A program made the position numbers and the translations under genes. Below are positions 1 to 9,126 of a stretch of DNA of 64,000 nucleotides, one piece after another. Position 1 is the stretch's first letter, and each line of letters begins with the position of its first letter. Location of the stretch: the NCBI GenBank assembly GCA_963704535.1, contig OY969916.1, forward strand, positions 2,356,001-2,420,000, read 5' to 3'. The notes beneath the pieces are model-generated. The model searched no databases and was not told the DNA's origin. It saw only the letters and a list, made by a program, of their open reading frames with translations. This stretch comes from G963704535 sp963704535. Lineage in GTDB: Bacteria > Chloroflexota > Chloroflexia > Chloroflexales > Roseiflexaceae.

Positions 1-182
1 TCTTCGTGGAGTCGGAGACGCCGCACCACGTCGTCGAGGGGCTGACGGCGCGGGGGCACGTGGTGCGGGTCGCCGCCGAGCCGAGCGGCTTCGGGCGCGG
101 CCAGGCGATCTGGCGGCTGCCCTCCGGCGCATACGCTGCCGGGAGCGAGCCGCGCTGCGATGGAAATGCAGTCGGGTTCTAA
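1..182 (+). CDS. ggt: Gamma-glutamyltransferase, C-terminal end (partial)
   Basis: This is an open frame entering from the left edge, first full codon at base 3 and TAA at 180-182. The 59 visible residues contain a GHVV segment, a GFGRGQAIW segment and a closing DPR-like stretch (SEPRCDGNAVGF). This matches the usual end of gamma-glutamyltransferase small subunits, where FGRGQ is followed by G-x-DPR-x-DG-x-A-x-G-[YW]. The family cleaves gamma-glutamyl bonds such as that of glutathione, usually in the periplasm or outside the cell. The catalytic threonine and the signal peptide lie outside the window, so activity cannot be judged. Family assignment rests on the C-terminal signature only. Confidence 0.72.
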   Translation, partial: FVESETPHHVVEGLTARGHVVRVAAEPSGFGRGQAIWRLPSGAYAAGSEPRCDGNAVGF

Positions 183-221
183 AAAACTGTCAGGAAAGGT
201 TCGCGCCTCATTCGCAATCCG

Positions 222-271
222 TGGTAGGAAGGGGGTTCTTGAGGGGGCAGCCCCCCTCAAACTCCCCCTTT
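222..271. repeat. Family A GC-rich hairpin repeat, copy 1
   Basis: This copy lies in inverted orientation relative to the copies near 21.2-21.4 kb. The core TTGAGGGGGC-AG-CCCCCCTCAA is a near-perfect hairpin, flanked by a purine-rich arm (GGAAGGGGG) and a pyrimidine-rich arm (CTCCCCC). It sits exactly at the 3' end of the PAS-STAS gene and supplies its stop codon. It may act as a terminator for that gene, but there is no clean U-tract. Confidence 0.7.
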
Positions 272-1949
272 AACTGCTACCCTTATCTGCTCTTATGGCG
301 AAGTCGATCCCGCTCTGGAGCGTGCTGCGGGTGATGAGCCCACTCAAGTCGGTGCTGAGGCCGACCAGGGTCTGGGCGACCTCGGGGCGGATGCCGGTGA
401 GAATGACCTGCGCGCCCAGCAGCTTGACGGCCTGGGCCGCTCGGATCAGCCCGTCGGCGACCTGGATATCGACCACCGGCACGCCGGTGATGTCGAGGAT
501 CGCGACCTGGGCGTGATGCACGGCAATGCCCTTCAATAGCTCCTCGATGACCTGCTGCGCCCGCCGCGAGTCCATCGCGCCGATCAGCGGCATCACCATC
601 ACCGTGTCGCTGATCGGGATCAGCGGGGTCGAAAGCTCGCGTAGCGCCGCTTCCTGCACGCGGATGATCTCCTCCTGAAGGCGCAGGCGCTCTTCCTCAG
701 CCTGCCTACGGTGGGTGATATCGCGCAGCCAGACCGTCATGACCTGTTCGCCGTTGATCTCGAACTTGGAGATCGTGGCCTCGGCCGGGAATGGGGTGCC
801 ATCGCGGCGGCACACCGAGAACATGCCGCGCATTTCCATCGGACGCAGCGTGTCGGTCGATGCGGCGAACTCGCGCACGTAGTGCGCGTGAGGCCCGGCA
901 AACTCCGGCGGCAACAGGATATCCATCGACTGACCCAGAACCTCGTCGGCCTGAAAGCCAAACAGCTTCTCGGCGCCGACGTTGAAGAGCGTGATCCGCT
1001 GATTCGAGTCGATCAACACGATCGCATCCTTCGTGAGATTCACGATGCCGGCGAAACGGGCCTGCGACGCGCGCAACTCCTGCTCGATGCGTCGGCGCTC
1101 GGTGACGTCGTTGCCAAAACCGATCGCCTCGATCAGGGTGCCATCCTGGTCGAAGCGGTTGACCGAGTTCCAGGCGATCGTGCGCTTTGCTCCGGTCCGC
1201 GTGGTCAGCGTCATCTCGTGATCGCGCACATCGCCCTGCTCGAACGCGGCGAAGAGCTGCTCGACCTGATAATAGTCGTCGCCGGGGTAGAAGGTCGTCC
1301 ACCAGTTCCGGCCGATCAGCTCGTCGGCGCGGTAGCCGGTGACCTGTTCGAGCGCCGGGTTGATGAAGTTGGTGGTACCGTCGGGCGCGATCCCGCCGAT
1401 CAGCGCCGGCGTCTGCTCGACAAGCTGCCGGTTATAGCCGCGCGCTTGTCGGAGCTGCTCCTCGGTCTCCCTGCGCTCGGTGATATTCTGTGTAATCCCG
1501 ACGGTCTTGACGATCTGGCCCTCGGCGTTGAAGATCGGCGCCTTGCGGGTGTGGAAAACATAGACCTCGCCGTCGTGGCGGGTGATCGGCTCGTGCGGGA
1601 TATTGAGGACCTGCCCAGTCGTGAAGACGTAGGCGTCATCTTTGAGGTACTGCTTGGTGTGGTCAGGCTCGTTGAAGGGCGCGTCGATCAGACCGCGGAG
1701 CTGCTCCATCGTCATCCCGTAATAGTCGCGGAACGCCTGGTTGGCGTAGACGATGCGCGACTGCGGCCCTTTGACCAGGATCATGGCCGGGACGAAATCC
1801 AGGGCCTGCGTATACATCTCCACCTGCTCGCCCAGCTCCGCGACGGACTGGTCGCGCTGCGCGAGGGTGCGCTCCAGTTCGACCGTGCGCGCTCGTAGGT
1901 TCGCAAGCTCGGCGTGTAACGCATCGAGGTTCTCGACGAACGTAGACAT
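270..1949 (-). CDS. Triple PAS domain / STAS (RsbR-like) sensor protein
   Basis: This is a cytoplasmic sensor of 559 aa. A short coiled coil with leucine/glutamate heptads (about 1-40) is followed by three PAS domains (about 45-160, 165-290, 300-420), the first two closed by PAC-like ITERR/VTERR ends. A linker (EEERLRLQEEIIRVQEAALRE) leads to a C-terminal STAS domain of about 110 aa carrying LSTPLIPI, VMVMPLIG and DITGVPVVD. This is the RsbR-type arrangement of stressosome co-antagonists, in which the STAS domain is phosphorylated by an RsbT-type kinase. No RsbS or RsbT lies nearby. A longer frame opens at 2015, but the ATG at 1949 has GGAG 8 bases upstream and starts directly at the coiled coil. 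It is paralogous to the genes at 34132, 39712 and 43752. Confidence 0.86.
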   Translation of the reverse strand: MSTFVENLDALHAELANLRARTVELERTLAQRDQSVAELGEQVEMYTQALDFVPAMILVKGPQSRIVYANQAFRDYYGMTMEQLRGLIDAPFNEPDHTKQYLKDDAYVFTTGQVLNIPHEPITRHDGEVYVFHTRKAPIFNAEGQIVKTVGITQNITERRETEEQLRQARGYNRQLVEQTPALIGGIAPDGTTNFINPALEQVTGYRADELIGRNWWTTFYPGDDYYQVEQLFAAFEQGDVRDHEMTLTTRTGAKRTIAWNSVNRFDQDGTLIEAIGFGNDVTERRRIEQELRASQARFAGIVNLTKDAIVLIDSNQRITLFNVGAEKLFGFQADEVLGQSMDILLPPEFAGPHAHYVREFAASTDTLRPMEMRGMFSVCRRDGTPFPAEATISKFEINGEQVMTVWLRDITHRRQAEEERLRLQEEIIRVQEAALRELSTPLIPISDTVMVMPLIGAMDSRRAQQVIEELLKGIAVHHAQVAILDITGVPVVDIQVADGLIRAAQAVKLLGAQVILTGIRPEVAQTLVGLSTDLSGLITRSTLQSGIDFAIRADKGSS

Positions 1950-2285
1950 GACCCAAACTCCATGTTCTGTAGTACGCCGCGTGACGAGATGTGTCACGGA
2001 TGGATGTACACACAAGGAGCTTCAGGAGACATCATGGCATAGAACTATCATACCCATCCGTGACCATATGAGTGTACTCGCGAGGCCGGGTCAGCGCGAG
2101 AACAAAATTGTAGCGGTTGACGCACAAATTTGAAATAATTACGACCGAGAGCCGCAGGAGCGCGGCAAGCGCAAGTGCGCGAAGCATAGTAAGGAGAAAT
2201 TCGAAGCCATAGGCGTTTCAGATCGGGTGGGCCTGGAAGGAACAACTCCTCCAGGCCCGCCGATTGCCGGTGCTTCGCCCGTGGA
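1950..2285. other. Intergenic stretch between sensor and SDR genes
   Basis: I see no convincing gene in these 336 bases. They hold a hairpin at 2229-2258 (GGGCCTGG pairing with CCAGGCCC, plus an inner AGGA/TCCT) just downstream of the SDR gene on the minus strand. It could end that transcript, though no U-run follows. The short minus frame over 2048-2293 has no homology I recognise. Confidence 0.5.
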
Positions 2286-3047
2286 TCACCCAAACGGATT
2301 CACGCCGGCCGTCACCCCGCCATCGATCATGAGCACGGCGCCGGTGACGAACGAAGCTTCATCAGAACATAGCCACACGACTGTATTGGCCACCTCGTCC
2401 GGCTGGCCCAGCCGCTTGACTGGATGCAATTGGGCAAACGCTTGCAGCGCTTCCTCAGTCGGCACCAGACCTTCGAGCCCTTCCGTACGGATGCCGCCAG
2501 GCCCGACGACATTGATCCGCACTCCGAACGCCGCGTACTCCATTGCCGCCGTTTTCGAGACCCCGATGATCCCGTGCTTGGCGGCCACGTAGGCCGAAAG
2601 ACCGGGGGTGCCCCACACGCCGGCGACCGAGGCCATATTCACGATCACACCGCCGCCCTGCCGCAACATATGCGGAATCTCGTGCTTCATGCACAGCCAG
2701 GTCCCGGTCAGGTTTATGCGAATCACTTCATCCCAGTTCTCGCGCGTTCCTTCTATCATCGGGCCGGGGATGCCACCTACGCCAGCGTTATTAAACGCAT
2801 AGTCGATCCGTCCGTAGCGCTCGATCACCGCCTCGATCAGCCGCTGCACCGCCGCCTCATCACCAACATCCGTCTGCACGAACACACCATCGCCGTCAGC
2901 ATCGCGGACCAGTTGCATGGTCTGCTGCCCTTCCGCCTCGCGCCGCCCACAGACGACGACGTTCGCGCCTTTGCGGGCAAACGCCACCGCCGCCGCCCGA
3001 CCAATGCCCGATGTACCACCCGTGACGAGCGCCACTTTGTCTCGCAT
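2286..3047 (-). CDS. SDR family NAD(P)-dependent oxidoreductase
   Basis: This is a 253-aa classical short-chain dehydrogenase/reductase. The cofactor loop TGGTSGIG is at residues 9-16, NNAG at 86-89, the catalytic serine at 140, and Tyr153/Lys157 in YVAAK. CGRRE after the second beta strand puts arginines where the adenosine 2'-phosphate sits, which favours NADP(H). The C-terminus (CSDEASFVTGAVLMIDGGVTAG) is typical of the glucose 1-dehydrogenase / 3-oxoacyl-ACP reductase-like group. The substrate cannot be read from sequence. The ATG at 3047 has GAGGAG about 9 bases upstream. It stands alone between a sensor gene and a toxin-antitoxin pair. Confidence 0.92.
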   Translation of the reverse strand: MRDKVALVTGGTSGIGRAAAVAFARKGANVVVCGRREAEGQQTMQLVRDADGDGVFVQTDVGDEAAVQRLIEAVIERYGRIDYAFNNAGVGGIPGPMIEGTRENWDEVIRINLTGTWLCMKHEIPHMLRQGGGVIVNMASVAGVWGTPGLSAYVAAKHGIIGVSKTAAMEYAAFGVRINVVGPGGIRTEGLEGLVPTEEALQAFAQLHPVKRLGQPDEVANTVVWLCSDEASFVTGAVLMIDGGVTAGVNPFG

Positions 3048-3205
3048 TGCGATCAGCTCCTCTTCAGGCTACACGCCGTAGCAAATACTACACGGAATGT
3101 GATACTAACACGTTCGCCCAAAGCGGTCAAAATGGCTTCCGCGCACTCGTGGCAACAGCTTCCGTTCAACCTGGGGCCGCTGCACGATATGATGTTACTC
3201 GCAGT

Positions 3206-3451
3206 TCAATAGTGGTAACGCCCTTGGATGAAATCAACCCGGTCGTCGCTTACCACGTAGACCAGGCGATGCTCCTGTGTAATCCGCCGCGACCACACTC
3301 CCGGCCCTAAGTATTTCAGCGGTTCGGGCTTCCCAATGCCGCTGAACGGATCGCGCATCACGGCTTCGATAAGCGTGAAGATACGGAGTGCTGTCCGCCG
3401 ATCCGTTTCAACCCAATGTCGTAGATCCTCGCGAAATTCAGGCTGAAACAC
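3206..3451 (-). CDS. Txe/YoeB-family ribosome-dependent mRNA interferase toxin
   Basis: This is a small RelE-fold toxin. The frame carries DLRHWVETDR, RIFTLIEAVMRDPF, GIGKPEPLKYLG and the C-terminal VYVVSDDRVDFIQGRYHY, which are hallmarks of the YoeB/Txe family. YoeB cleaves mRNA at the ribosomal A site, and its C-terminal His-Tyr is part of the active site and is present here. The frame is open to an ATG at 3529, which would overlap the antitoxin by 44 bases. The GTG at 3451 gives 81 aa (canonical about 84) starting at FQPEF, so I prefer it although no clear ribosome site is visible. It is the second gene of an antitoxin-toxin operon. Confidence 0.85.
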   Translation of the reverse strand: MFQPEFREDLRHWVETDRRTALRIFTLIEAVMRDPFSGIGKPEPLKYLGPGVWSRRITQEHRLVYVVSDDRVDFIQGRYHY

Positions 3452-3485
3452 GGCAACTCGTTGTTCGGGCCTCTCCGCCGCGCCT

Positions 3486-3773
3486 TTATTCTGCTTCGTC
3501 AAGGCCAGCCTCGCGGCGGAGGGAATCAATCGCTTGGGGTATCCCTTCGCGCTGCCGCACCCGCGCTAACGCCGTCAATAAGCGTTCAGCATTGGCGGGT
3601 GAGCGTAAGAGGTGAACCGTTTCGAGCAGACTCGTCAATTCATCAGCAGCGATCATGGCGACATCTTCCGCACCACGCCGCTGAATAATCACAACCTCGC
3701 GATTGTCACTGACTTGATCCAGCAGAGTAGCGAGATGGGCGCGGGCATAGGTGTAGGTCGTTTGAATGGCCAT
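3486..3773 (-). CDS. YefM/Phd-family antitoxin
   Basis: This 95-aa protein begins MAIQTTYTYARAHLATLLDQV and carries EVVIIQRRG and VAMIAADELTSLLETVHLL. That is the usual Phd/YefM order of an N-terminal DNA-binding dimer fold followed by a toxin-binding helix. The disordered C-terminal part (AIDSLRREAGLDEAE) would wrap the toxin. Antitoxins of this family neutralise YoeB and autorepress the operon. The toxin frame overlaps or closely follows its 3' end. A palindromic stretch just upstream could serve as operator, but I could not define one with confidence. Confidence 0.88.
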   Translation of the reverse strand: MAIQTTYTYARAHLATLLDQVSDNREVVIIQRRGAEDVAMIAADELTSLLETVHLLRSPANAERLLTALARVRQREGIPQAIDSLRREAGLDEAE

Positions 3774-3832
3774 AGTTATCTCGTCCCATCTGTACAGAAA
3801 AACGTATATTAGCGCAGTGAATATGTCAAAGC

Positions 3833-3869
3833 GGAGCGGTAGGGTGCCCCTGGGGCACCCTACCGCTCC
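3833..3869. terminator. Long perfect hairpin between BNR gene and toxin-antitoxin operon
   Basis: An inverted repeat with two 18-base arms is centred on base 3851. The arms are GGAGCGGTAGGGTGCCCC and its complement. On the minus strand it follows the BNR-repeat gene (stop at 3885) by about 16 bases and is succeeded by CGCTTTGAC, so it plausibly terminates that transcript. The U-tract is weak. Confidence 0.55.
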
Positions 3870-3884
3870 TACAAGAATCGCGCC

Positions 3885-6800
3885 CTACGCCGGCTTGCCC
3901 GCCACCCCCAGCGCCGGCAACTCAAGCTCCTTGACTAACAGGTTGAACGCCGCCACCTCCGTCTCGACGATCTGGGCCAGCCGCTCGCGCTGCCGATCGA
4001 TCCGCGCCGCCAGGTCCTCGTACACCGCCCGCTCCTGCGCCGTCGGCGCGGCGCTGGAGACGCCGGCCAGCCAGCCCAGGAACGCCAGCTTGGCGTTCAA
4101 CTTGGTCGGGTAGTTTAGGCTGTCCTGGCCGCTCTTGGTCTTGACCTGGATCAGTTCTTCCTCGACGGCGGCGAGCTGCTCCTTGAGCTTCTTGGCCGCC
4201 TCGGCGACCCGTTCGCCTACCAGCGTGTCTTTGCTCCACTTGCGCCAGGCGTCGGCCTGCTCGCGCAGCGCGCGGATCTGGTTGATCGCCGCGTGAGTCT
4301 GGTCGAGCTTGTCGTGGATCTGCTTCAGCAGCGCGAACTGGGTCGCCAAGTCCTCGTCGCTGCTGCTCGCGCGTGGGTCCTTGAAGATGCGGAACGGCTG
4401 CGTGAATGTCTGCTCGCCGACCTGGAGTTGCACCTGGTACTCGCCGGGCAGGATCACCGGCCCGTTGAGCGGCACGTTCTTCTCGCCCTCGCCGGAGGTG
4501 ATTTTCTGCGCGTCCGGGTAGCGCATGTCCCAGACAAAGCGATTCAGCCCGGCCTTCGCCGTTACCTTCGGCTCCTTGGGCTCCTCGATCGGCATGTCCT
4601 CGCCGGCCGAGGCCACCCGCTCCTCGTCGGGAACATCCTTGCTGGTGAAGGACCGGATCTCCTGCCCCTGCCCGTCGCTGAAGGTCAGCTTGATCTTCTC
4701 TGCGGGCGCCTCCTTCAGCACGTAGTGGACGATCACCCCGTCGGGCGGGTTATTGCCGGCGTCGACGAACGAGCGTTTGGTCTCGCCGTCGGGGGTCTTG
4801 GTCACGCGGTAGGTTGGGATGAGAGTATTGGCAAAGGCGTAGTTATTGCCGAGGAGCGGCTCGCCGCCGAAGCCGGGAAGCTTGCCGAAGCGGTAGGTAT
4901 CGCGCGGCTGGAACAGGCGCGCCGCCGCCTCGGCCGCGTCGTCGGCAAGCTGGCGCAGCAGCGTCACATCGTCCAGTACCCAGAACGAGCGCCCATGAGT
5001 CGCCACCACCAGGTCGTCGCCCTTGACGACCAAGTCGTGGATCGGCACGACCGGCAGCGGGCGCCCGCTATCGGCCCCGTGGTGACCGCCCAGCCAGTGC
5101 CAGCCGGCCCCGTCGTCGAACGAGACGTACAGCCCGGCTTCGGTGCCGGCGTACAGCAGCCCGCGCCGGTCTGGGTCCGCGCGAATCACGCGAGTGAAGT
5201 GGTCTTCGGGTATCCCGCTGGCGATCGGCGTCCAGGTCACGCCGTAGTCGCAGGTCTTGTACAGGTAGGGCCGGAAGTCGTCGTGCTTGTAGCGATTGGC
5301 CGCGACATAGGCGCAGGCCGGATCGTGCGGTGAAGGCTCGACGATGCTGATCAGCGACCACTCCGGCAGGTCCGGCGGGGTGACGTTGGTCCAGCTTGCG
5401 CCGCCGTCGCGGGAAAGATGAAGCAGCCCATCATCGGTGCCGGCCCACAGCAGCCCGCGCTCGTGGGGCGACTCGGCCAGCGCGAACACCGTCCCGTAGA
5501 CCTCGGTGCCGGTGTTGTCCTTGGTGATCGGCCCGCCCGACGGCTCCATCTTGGTGATGTCGTTGCGGGTCAGGTCCGGGCTGATCGGCTCCCAGCTCGC
5601 GCCCTCGTTGGTCGAGCGGAAGATAACATTGCCGGCGGAGTACAGCACGTTCGGGTCGTGGGGCGAGAGCAGCAGCGGCGAGGTCCACTGGAAGCGGTAC
5701 TTGAAGTCCTTGGCACCCCAGCCGCTGTACTCCTCCGGCCAGACCATGACGCTACGCATTTGGCCGGCGCCGTGATCGTAGCGGCTCAGGTAGCCCTGGT
5801 AGCTGCCGGCGTAGACGATATCCGGGTTGTCGGGCCGCACGGCGATGTAGCCGCTCTCGCCGCCGCCGACATCGTACCACTCGGTGGTGGTGATCGCGTC
5901 GTAGTTGGAGCGGCTCGGCACGCAGATGGTCGAGTTGTCCTGCTGCGCGCCGTAGACGCGGTAGGGCGTGCGGCTGTCGGTGGTGACGTGGTAGAACTCG
6001 GCGGTCGGCTGGTTGTACAGCGACGACCAGGACCAGGCGCCGTTGAAGGTGACGGTGGCGCCGCCGTCGTTGCCCAGGATCATGCGCCGCGAGTTCGCGC
6101 GGGTCGATCCAGAGATCGTGGTTGTCGCCGTGGGGCGCGGCCACCTTGGCGAAGGTCTTGCCGCCGTCGGTCGAGCGCCACAGCTCGACATTGAGCACCC
6201 AGACCGTCTCGGGGTCCTGCGGATCGGCGAAGATGTGGCTGTAGTACCAGGCGCGCTGGCGCAGGCTGTGGTCGTCGCTGACGCGCTCCCAGGTCGCGCC
6301 GCCGTCGTCGGAGCGAAACACGCCGCCCTCCTCGGCCTCGACCAGCGCCCAGACCCGGCCAGGGTGCGCGGCGGTCACGGCGACGCCGATCTTGCCCTTG
6401 AGCCCCTTGGGCATGCCGGGGTTGCCGGTCAGCTCGGCCCAGGTGTCGCCGCCGTCGGTCGACTTGAACAGGGCGCAGCCCGGCCCGCCGCTGGACATGT
6501 AGTACGGCCCGCGACGGGCCTCCCAGAACGTAGTGTAGACCGTGCGCGGGTTGCCGGGGTCGATCGCGATGTCATTGGCGCCGGCGTCCTCACCGCGCGA
6601 AAGGACCAGATCCCAGGTCCGACCGCCGTCTTTCGAGCGGTAGAGGCCGCGCTCCGGGTTCGGGCCGTGGGCGTGGCCGAACGCCGCGACGTAGACCAGG
6701 TCGGGGTTGTGCGGGTGGACGCGCACCTTGCCGATATTGCGGGTCTGGGCAAGCCCCAGGTGCGTCCAGGTCACGCCGGCGTCGGTCGACTTGTACACGC

Positions 6801-7104
6801 CGTCGCCGTGGGACACATTGCCGCGGATCGTCGTCTCGCCCATGCCGACATAGATCACATTCGGGTCGGAAGGGGCCACTTCGATCGCGCCGACCGACGC
6901 CCGCTTGAAGAAGCCGTCGGACACATTCTCCCAGAGCTGGCCGGCGTCAGTCGTCTTCCACACGCCGCCGCCGGTCGAGCCGAAGTAGAACACCGCCATC
7001 TGCGACGGGTGCCCGGCAACCGCGACGACCCGGCCGCCGCGGTGCGGGCCGATGCTGCGCCATTCCAGCCGGTCCAGTAGCCCAGTATCAATCGTCTGAT
7101 TCAT
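3885..7104 (-). CDS. BNR/VPS10-like beta-propeller repeat protein (one frameshift)
   Basis: Two overlapping frames (7104 down to about 6100, then about 6105 down to 3885) together encode a protein of about 1070 aa. The N-terminal two thirds carry repeated Asp-box/BNR motifs such as SKDGGRTWD, STDGGDTWAE, SDDGGATWE and SRDGGASWTN, typical of sortilin/VPS10-like and sialidase-like propellers. The C-terminus adds a beta-sandwich and a coiled coil rich in Lys/Glu/Gln. The frame changes inside a WIDP..NSRRMILGNDGG stretch near 6095-6105. One surplus base in a GCGCG run restores continuity, so a sequencing error or a recent indel is likely. No signal peptide is visible at the chosen ATG. Proteins of this type are often annotated 'glycosyl hydrolase', but no catalytic residues can be assigned here. 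Confidence 0.78.
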
Positions 7105-7140
7105 ATACTCCCCTGCTTTTGGAGCCTATCCGAATAACCA

Positions 7141-7200
7141 TGGTTAGGTAGGGAATTTGGGGATGGCCGCCCTCCCCAAGCCCCTCCTCTAGCATTCGGA
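7141..7200. repeat. Family D GC-rich repeat (short copy)
   Basis: The stretch GGGGATGGCCGCCCTCCCCAAGCCCCTCC resembles the doublet at 47191-47312, with the same GGCCGCCCTCCCC core. It lies between the BNR gene start and the 3' end of the sulfotransferase gene, both on the minus strand. Confidence 0.5.
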
Positions 7201-7208
7201 AGCGAGAT

Positions 7209-8669
7209 TTACCAGTTCAGATCACGCTCATATCCTGTCGCGATTAAGGCACCACCATAGCGGGACTTGAACTTACGCTTCAGCGGCTCGCTCAAATAGT
7301 TGCGCCAATCACCGCTGATGCCTTTCCGTTCATGGGCATTGATATCTATTTGGCCGCGCGACCGCCCTTGGGTCAGGCGCTCAAAGCGGTTCGCCAGAAT
7401 AGCCGTGTGTAACTGCTTCCGGCTGACCGGCAACCGGGCCTCCTCCAGCAGGAGCGGCTCCAGGATATCCAGGTCATGCTCCAGCAGTTCCTCATAGCGC
7501 AAGAGTTGCTCATTCGCCTCTACCCAGGAGAGCTGAATATACGCACACATCGGTAGCCACTGGTCCATGAGGTGTACCAGGCCCGTCTCCATATCCACCT
7601 CTTGCAATTTAGCATAAAAGCTATCGTTGTACGACGTCTTGGGATGGCTGAACTTCAGGCTAAAGTAGGCCGAGATCAGCGTGTCCCGAAGATCGCGGAT
7701 GACTACAAATCGGAACCAAGGAGCCGACAGACGGACGGTATCAAACTGGTGTTTCGAGATATAGACCGTGGGGTAGACCTTTCCTGGCTGGATCGGCCAG
7801 TGAAGAAATTGGACCTCGGCGTCCTGGGGGCTAACAATCCGATCCGGAACCAATGTCAACAAGATCTTGTGGATCCATTGCGATCCCGCTTTCCAATGCG
7901 TCACATGGAACAATGTTGGGATATCTTGCGCTTTATTAAGGATGATCGCAGGGGCTGACGCCGTCTGGTCAGTAGTGGCTGCCACCTGGTGGGGAAGTGG
8001 CTCTCCTATGTTACTCGCGGTACGATGAGGCGGTACGCTTGCATGTAGGGCCGGCCCTTGAGGGGGTGGGGGAAGCACACTATATTCGCAGGAGCCGGGC
8101 AGATTAACGAAGCCATGATGCGACAGTTTGGCGGCAGCACCCACAATGACCTGAAACAAACCGACGTTCGTCACGCGGCAGAGTTCCTCTACCGTTGGAC
8201 TAAACGTCACTTCGCCAACCCCTCCTTCGCGGTACTGGGCATATATTTGTGCGTCGGCCGTAGCAAGACCAACCGAGAAATAGTAATTGCCTGGACCAAG
8301 CTCTAAGTGCAAGACATGATGAAAGCGCAAGCGCGCCCCCGCCTGAATCATGTCGGGCACTGCGGTACCGTACTGAAAGGTGCTCTTTCCATGAACACAA
8401 CGGCCAGTTATGTCGCAAAATTCTAATCCCCCGCCGACGGCTGCGCTATCCTCGCACACCTCAAATTCATAGAAAAAATGGGCCACTTGCCCCTGATTAA
8501 ATACCTGGACGGGATGCCCAGCGGAATCGCAGACAGCCACAGCCGTACAATATGCCTTGCCGGCTGTTATCTGATGTATGCCTGCCAGGTCGAGAAACGC
8601 CGTGGTGTCCGGCCAAAAGGTCTGGTCGATCATCTCGGTCGCGGGTGTCTGGGCATTCTCATCCATCAT
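7209..8669 (-). CDS. Wzt_C-like carbohydrate-binding domain fused to a sulfotransferase
   Basis: This is a 486-aa two-domain protein. Residues about 20-190 form a beta-sandwich resembling the C-terminal O-antigen-binding domain of the exporter ATPase Wzt (VFNQGQVAHFFYEFEV, LELGPGNYYFSVGLA, TVEELCRVTNVGLFQV). A proline-rich linker follows. Residues 252-486 are a PAPS-dependent sulfotransferase: 5'-phosphosulfate loop HWKAGSQWIHK at 258-268, 3'-phosphate motif RDLRDTLISAYFS at 325-337, and the late RKGISGDWRNYLSE at 448-461. By inference it binds and sulfates an envelope glycan or glycolipid. No glycan cluster adjoins it. The start is supported by AAAGG about 7 bases upstream of the tandem ATGATG. 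It is followed downstream by the BNR gene on the same strand. Confidence 0.82.
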   Translation of the reverse strand: MMDENAQTPATEMIDQTFWPDTTAFLDLAGIHQITAGKAYCTAVAVCDSAGHPVQVFNQGQVAHFFYEFEVCEDSAAVGGGLEFCDITGRCVHGKSTFQYGTAVPDMIQAGARLRFHHVLHLELGPGNYYFSVGLATADAQIYAQYREGGVGEVTFSPTVEELCRVTNVGLFQVIVGAAAKLSHHGFVNLPGSCEYSVLPPPPQGPALHASVPPHRTASNIGEPLPHQVAATTDQTASAPAIILNKAQDIPTLFHVTHWKAGSQWIHKILLTLVPDRIVSPQDAEVQFLHWPIQPGKVYPTVYISKHQFDTVRLSAPWFRFVVIRDLRDTLISAYFSLKFSHPKTSYNDSFYAKLQEVDMETGLVHLMDQWLPMCAYIQLSWVEANEQLLRYEELLEHDLDILEPLLLEEARLPVSRKQLHTAILANRFERLTQGRSRGQIDINAHERKGISGDWRNYLSEPLKRKFKSRYGGALIATGYERDLNW

Positions 8670-8857
8670 CGATTAACCTTTACTACTGCGTCTGATAGCC
8701 TCTTCACCGTAGGGTTTTATCGTACAATCCCGACAGATGCCATGCCCGAAGCGTCGCTTAATGCGCTGTTCAAGCTGTTTCATGAGCTGACGCCTGCACA
8801 AGATGAATGTCGCCCTATAATACATGCCTCTGTACCGATTGACAAGTGTGATACAGC

Positions 8858-9107
8858 ATTCCTACTGGAGTTGGAAAAGGGGGTGTGGGGGAAGCCCCCA
8901 CTGAAAAGCCCACCCACCTTCCAAATGATTCAGGAATGCTATATTCCTACTGGAGTTGGAAAAGGGGGTGTGGGGGAAGCCCCCACTGAAAAGTCCACCC
9001 ACCTTCCAAATGATTCAGGAATGCTATATTCCTACTGGAGTTGGAAAAGGGGGTGTGGGGGAAGCCCCCACTGAAAAGCCCACCCACCTTCCAAATGATT
9101 CAGGAAA
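8858..9107. repeat. Family C repeat, three tandem 85-bp copies
   Basis: Copies begin at 8858, 8943 and 9028, giving a period of exactly 85 bases with only a few differences. Each holds the hairpin GTGGGGGAAGCCCCCAC flanked by GGAGTTGGAAAAGGGGG and a pyrimidine-rich arm. The same family, in the other orientation, occurs at 56793, 58053 and 61083. The array fills most of the 457-base gap between the sulfotransferase and nitrilase genes. The rest of the gap (8670-8857) shows nothing I can name. Confidence 0.9.
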
Positions 9108-9126
9108 ACTGTAGAGGGAGCAGAAA

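Noticed and set aside
8858..9107. Triple 85-bp repeat as a CRISPR array
   Set aside because: The copies are contiguous with no variable spacers, and the same unit is dispersed at other loci in both orientations.
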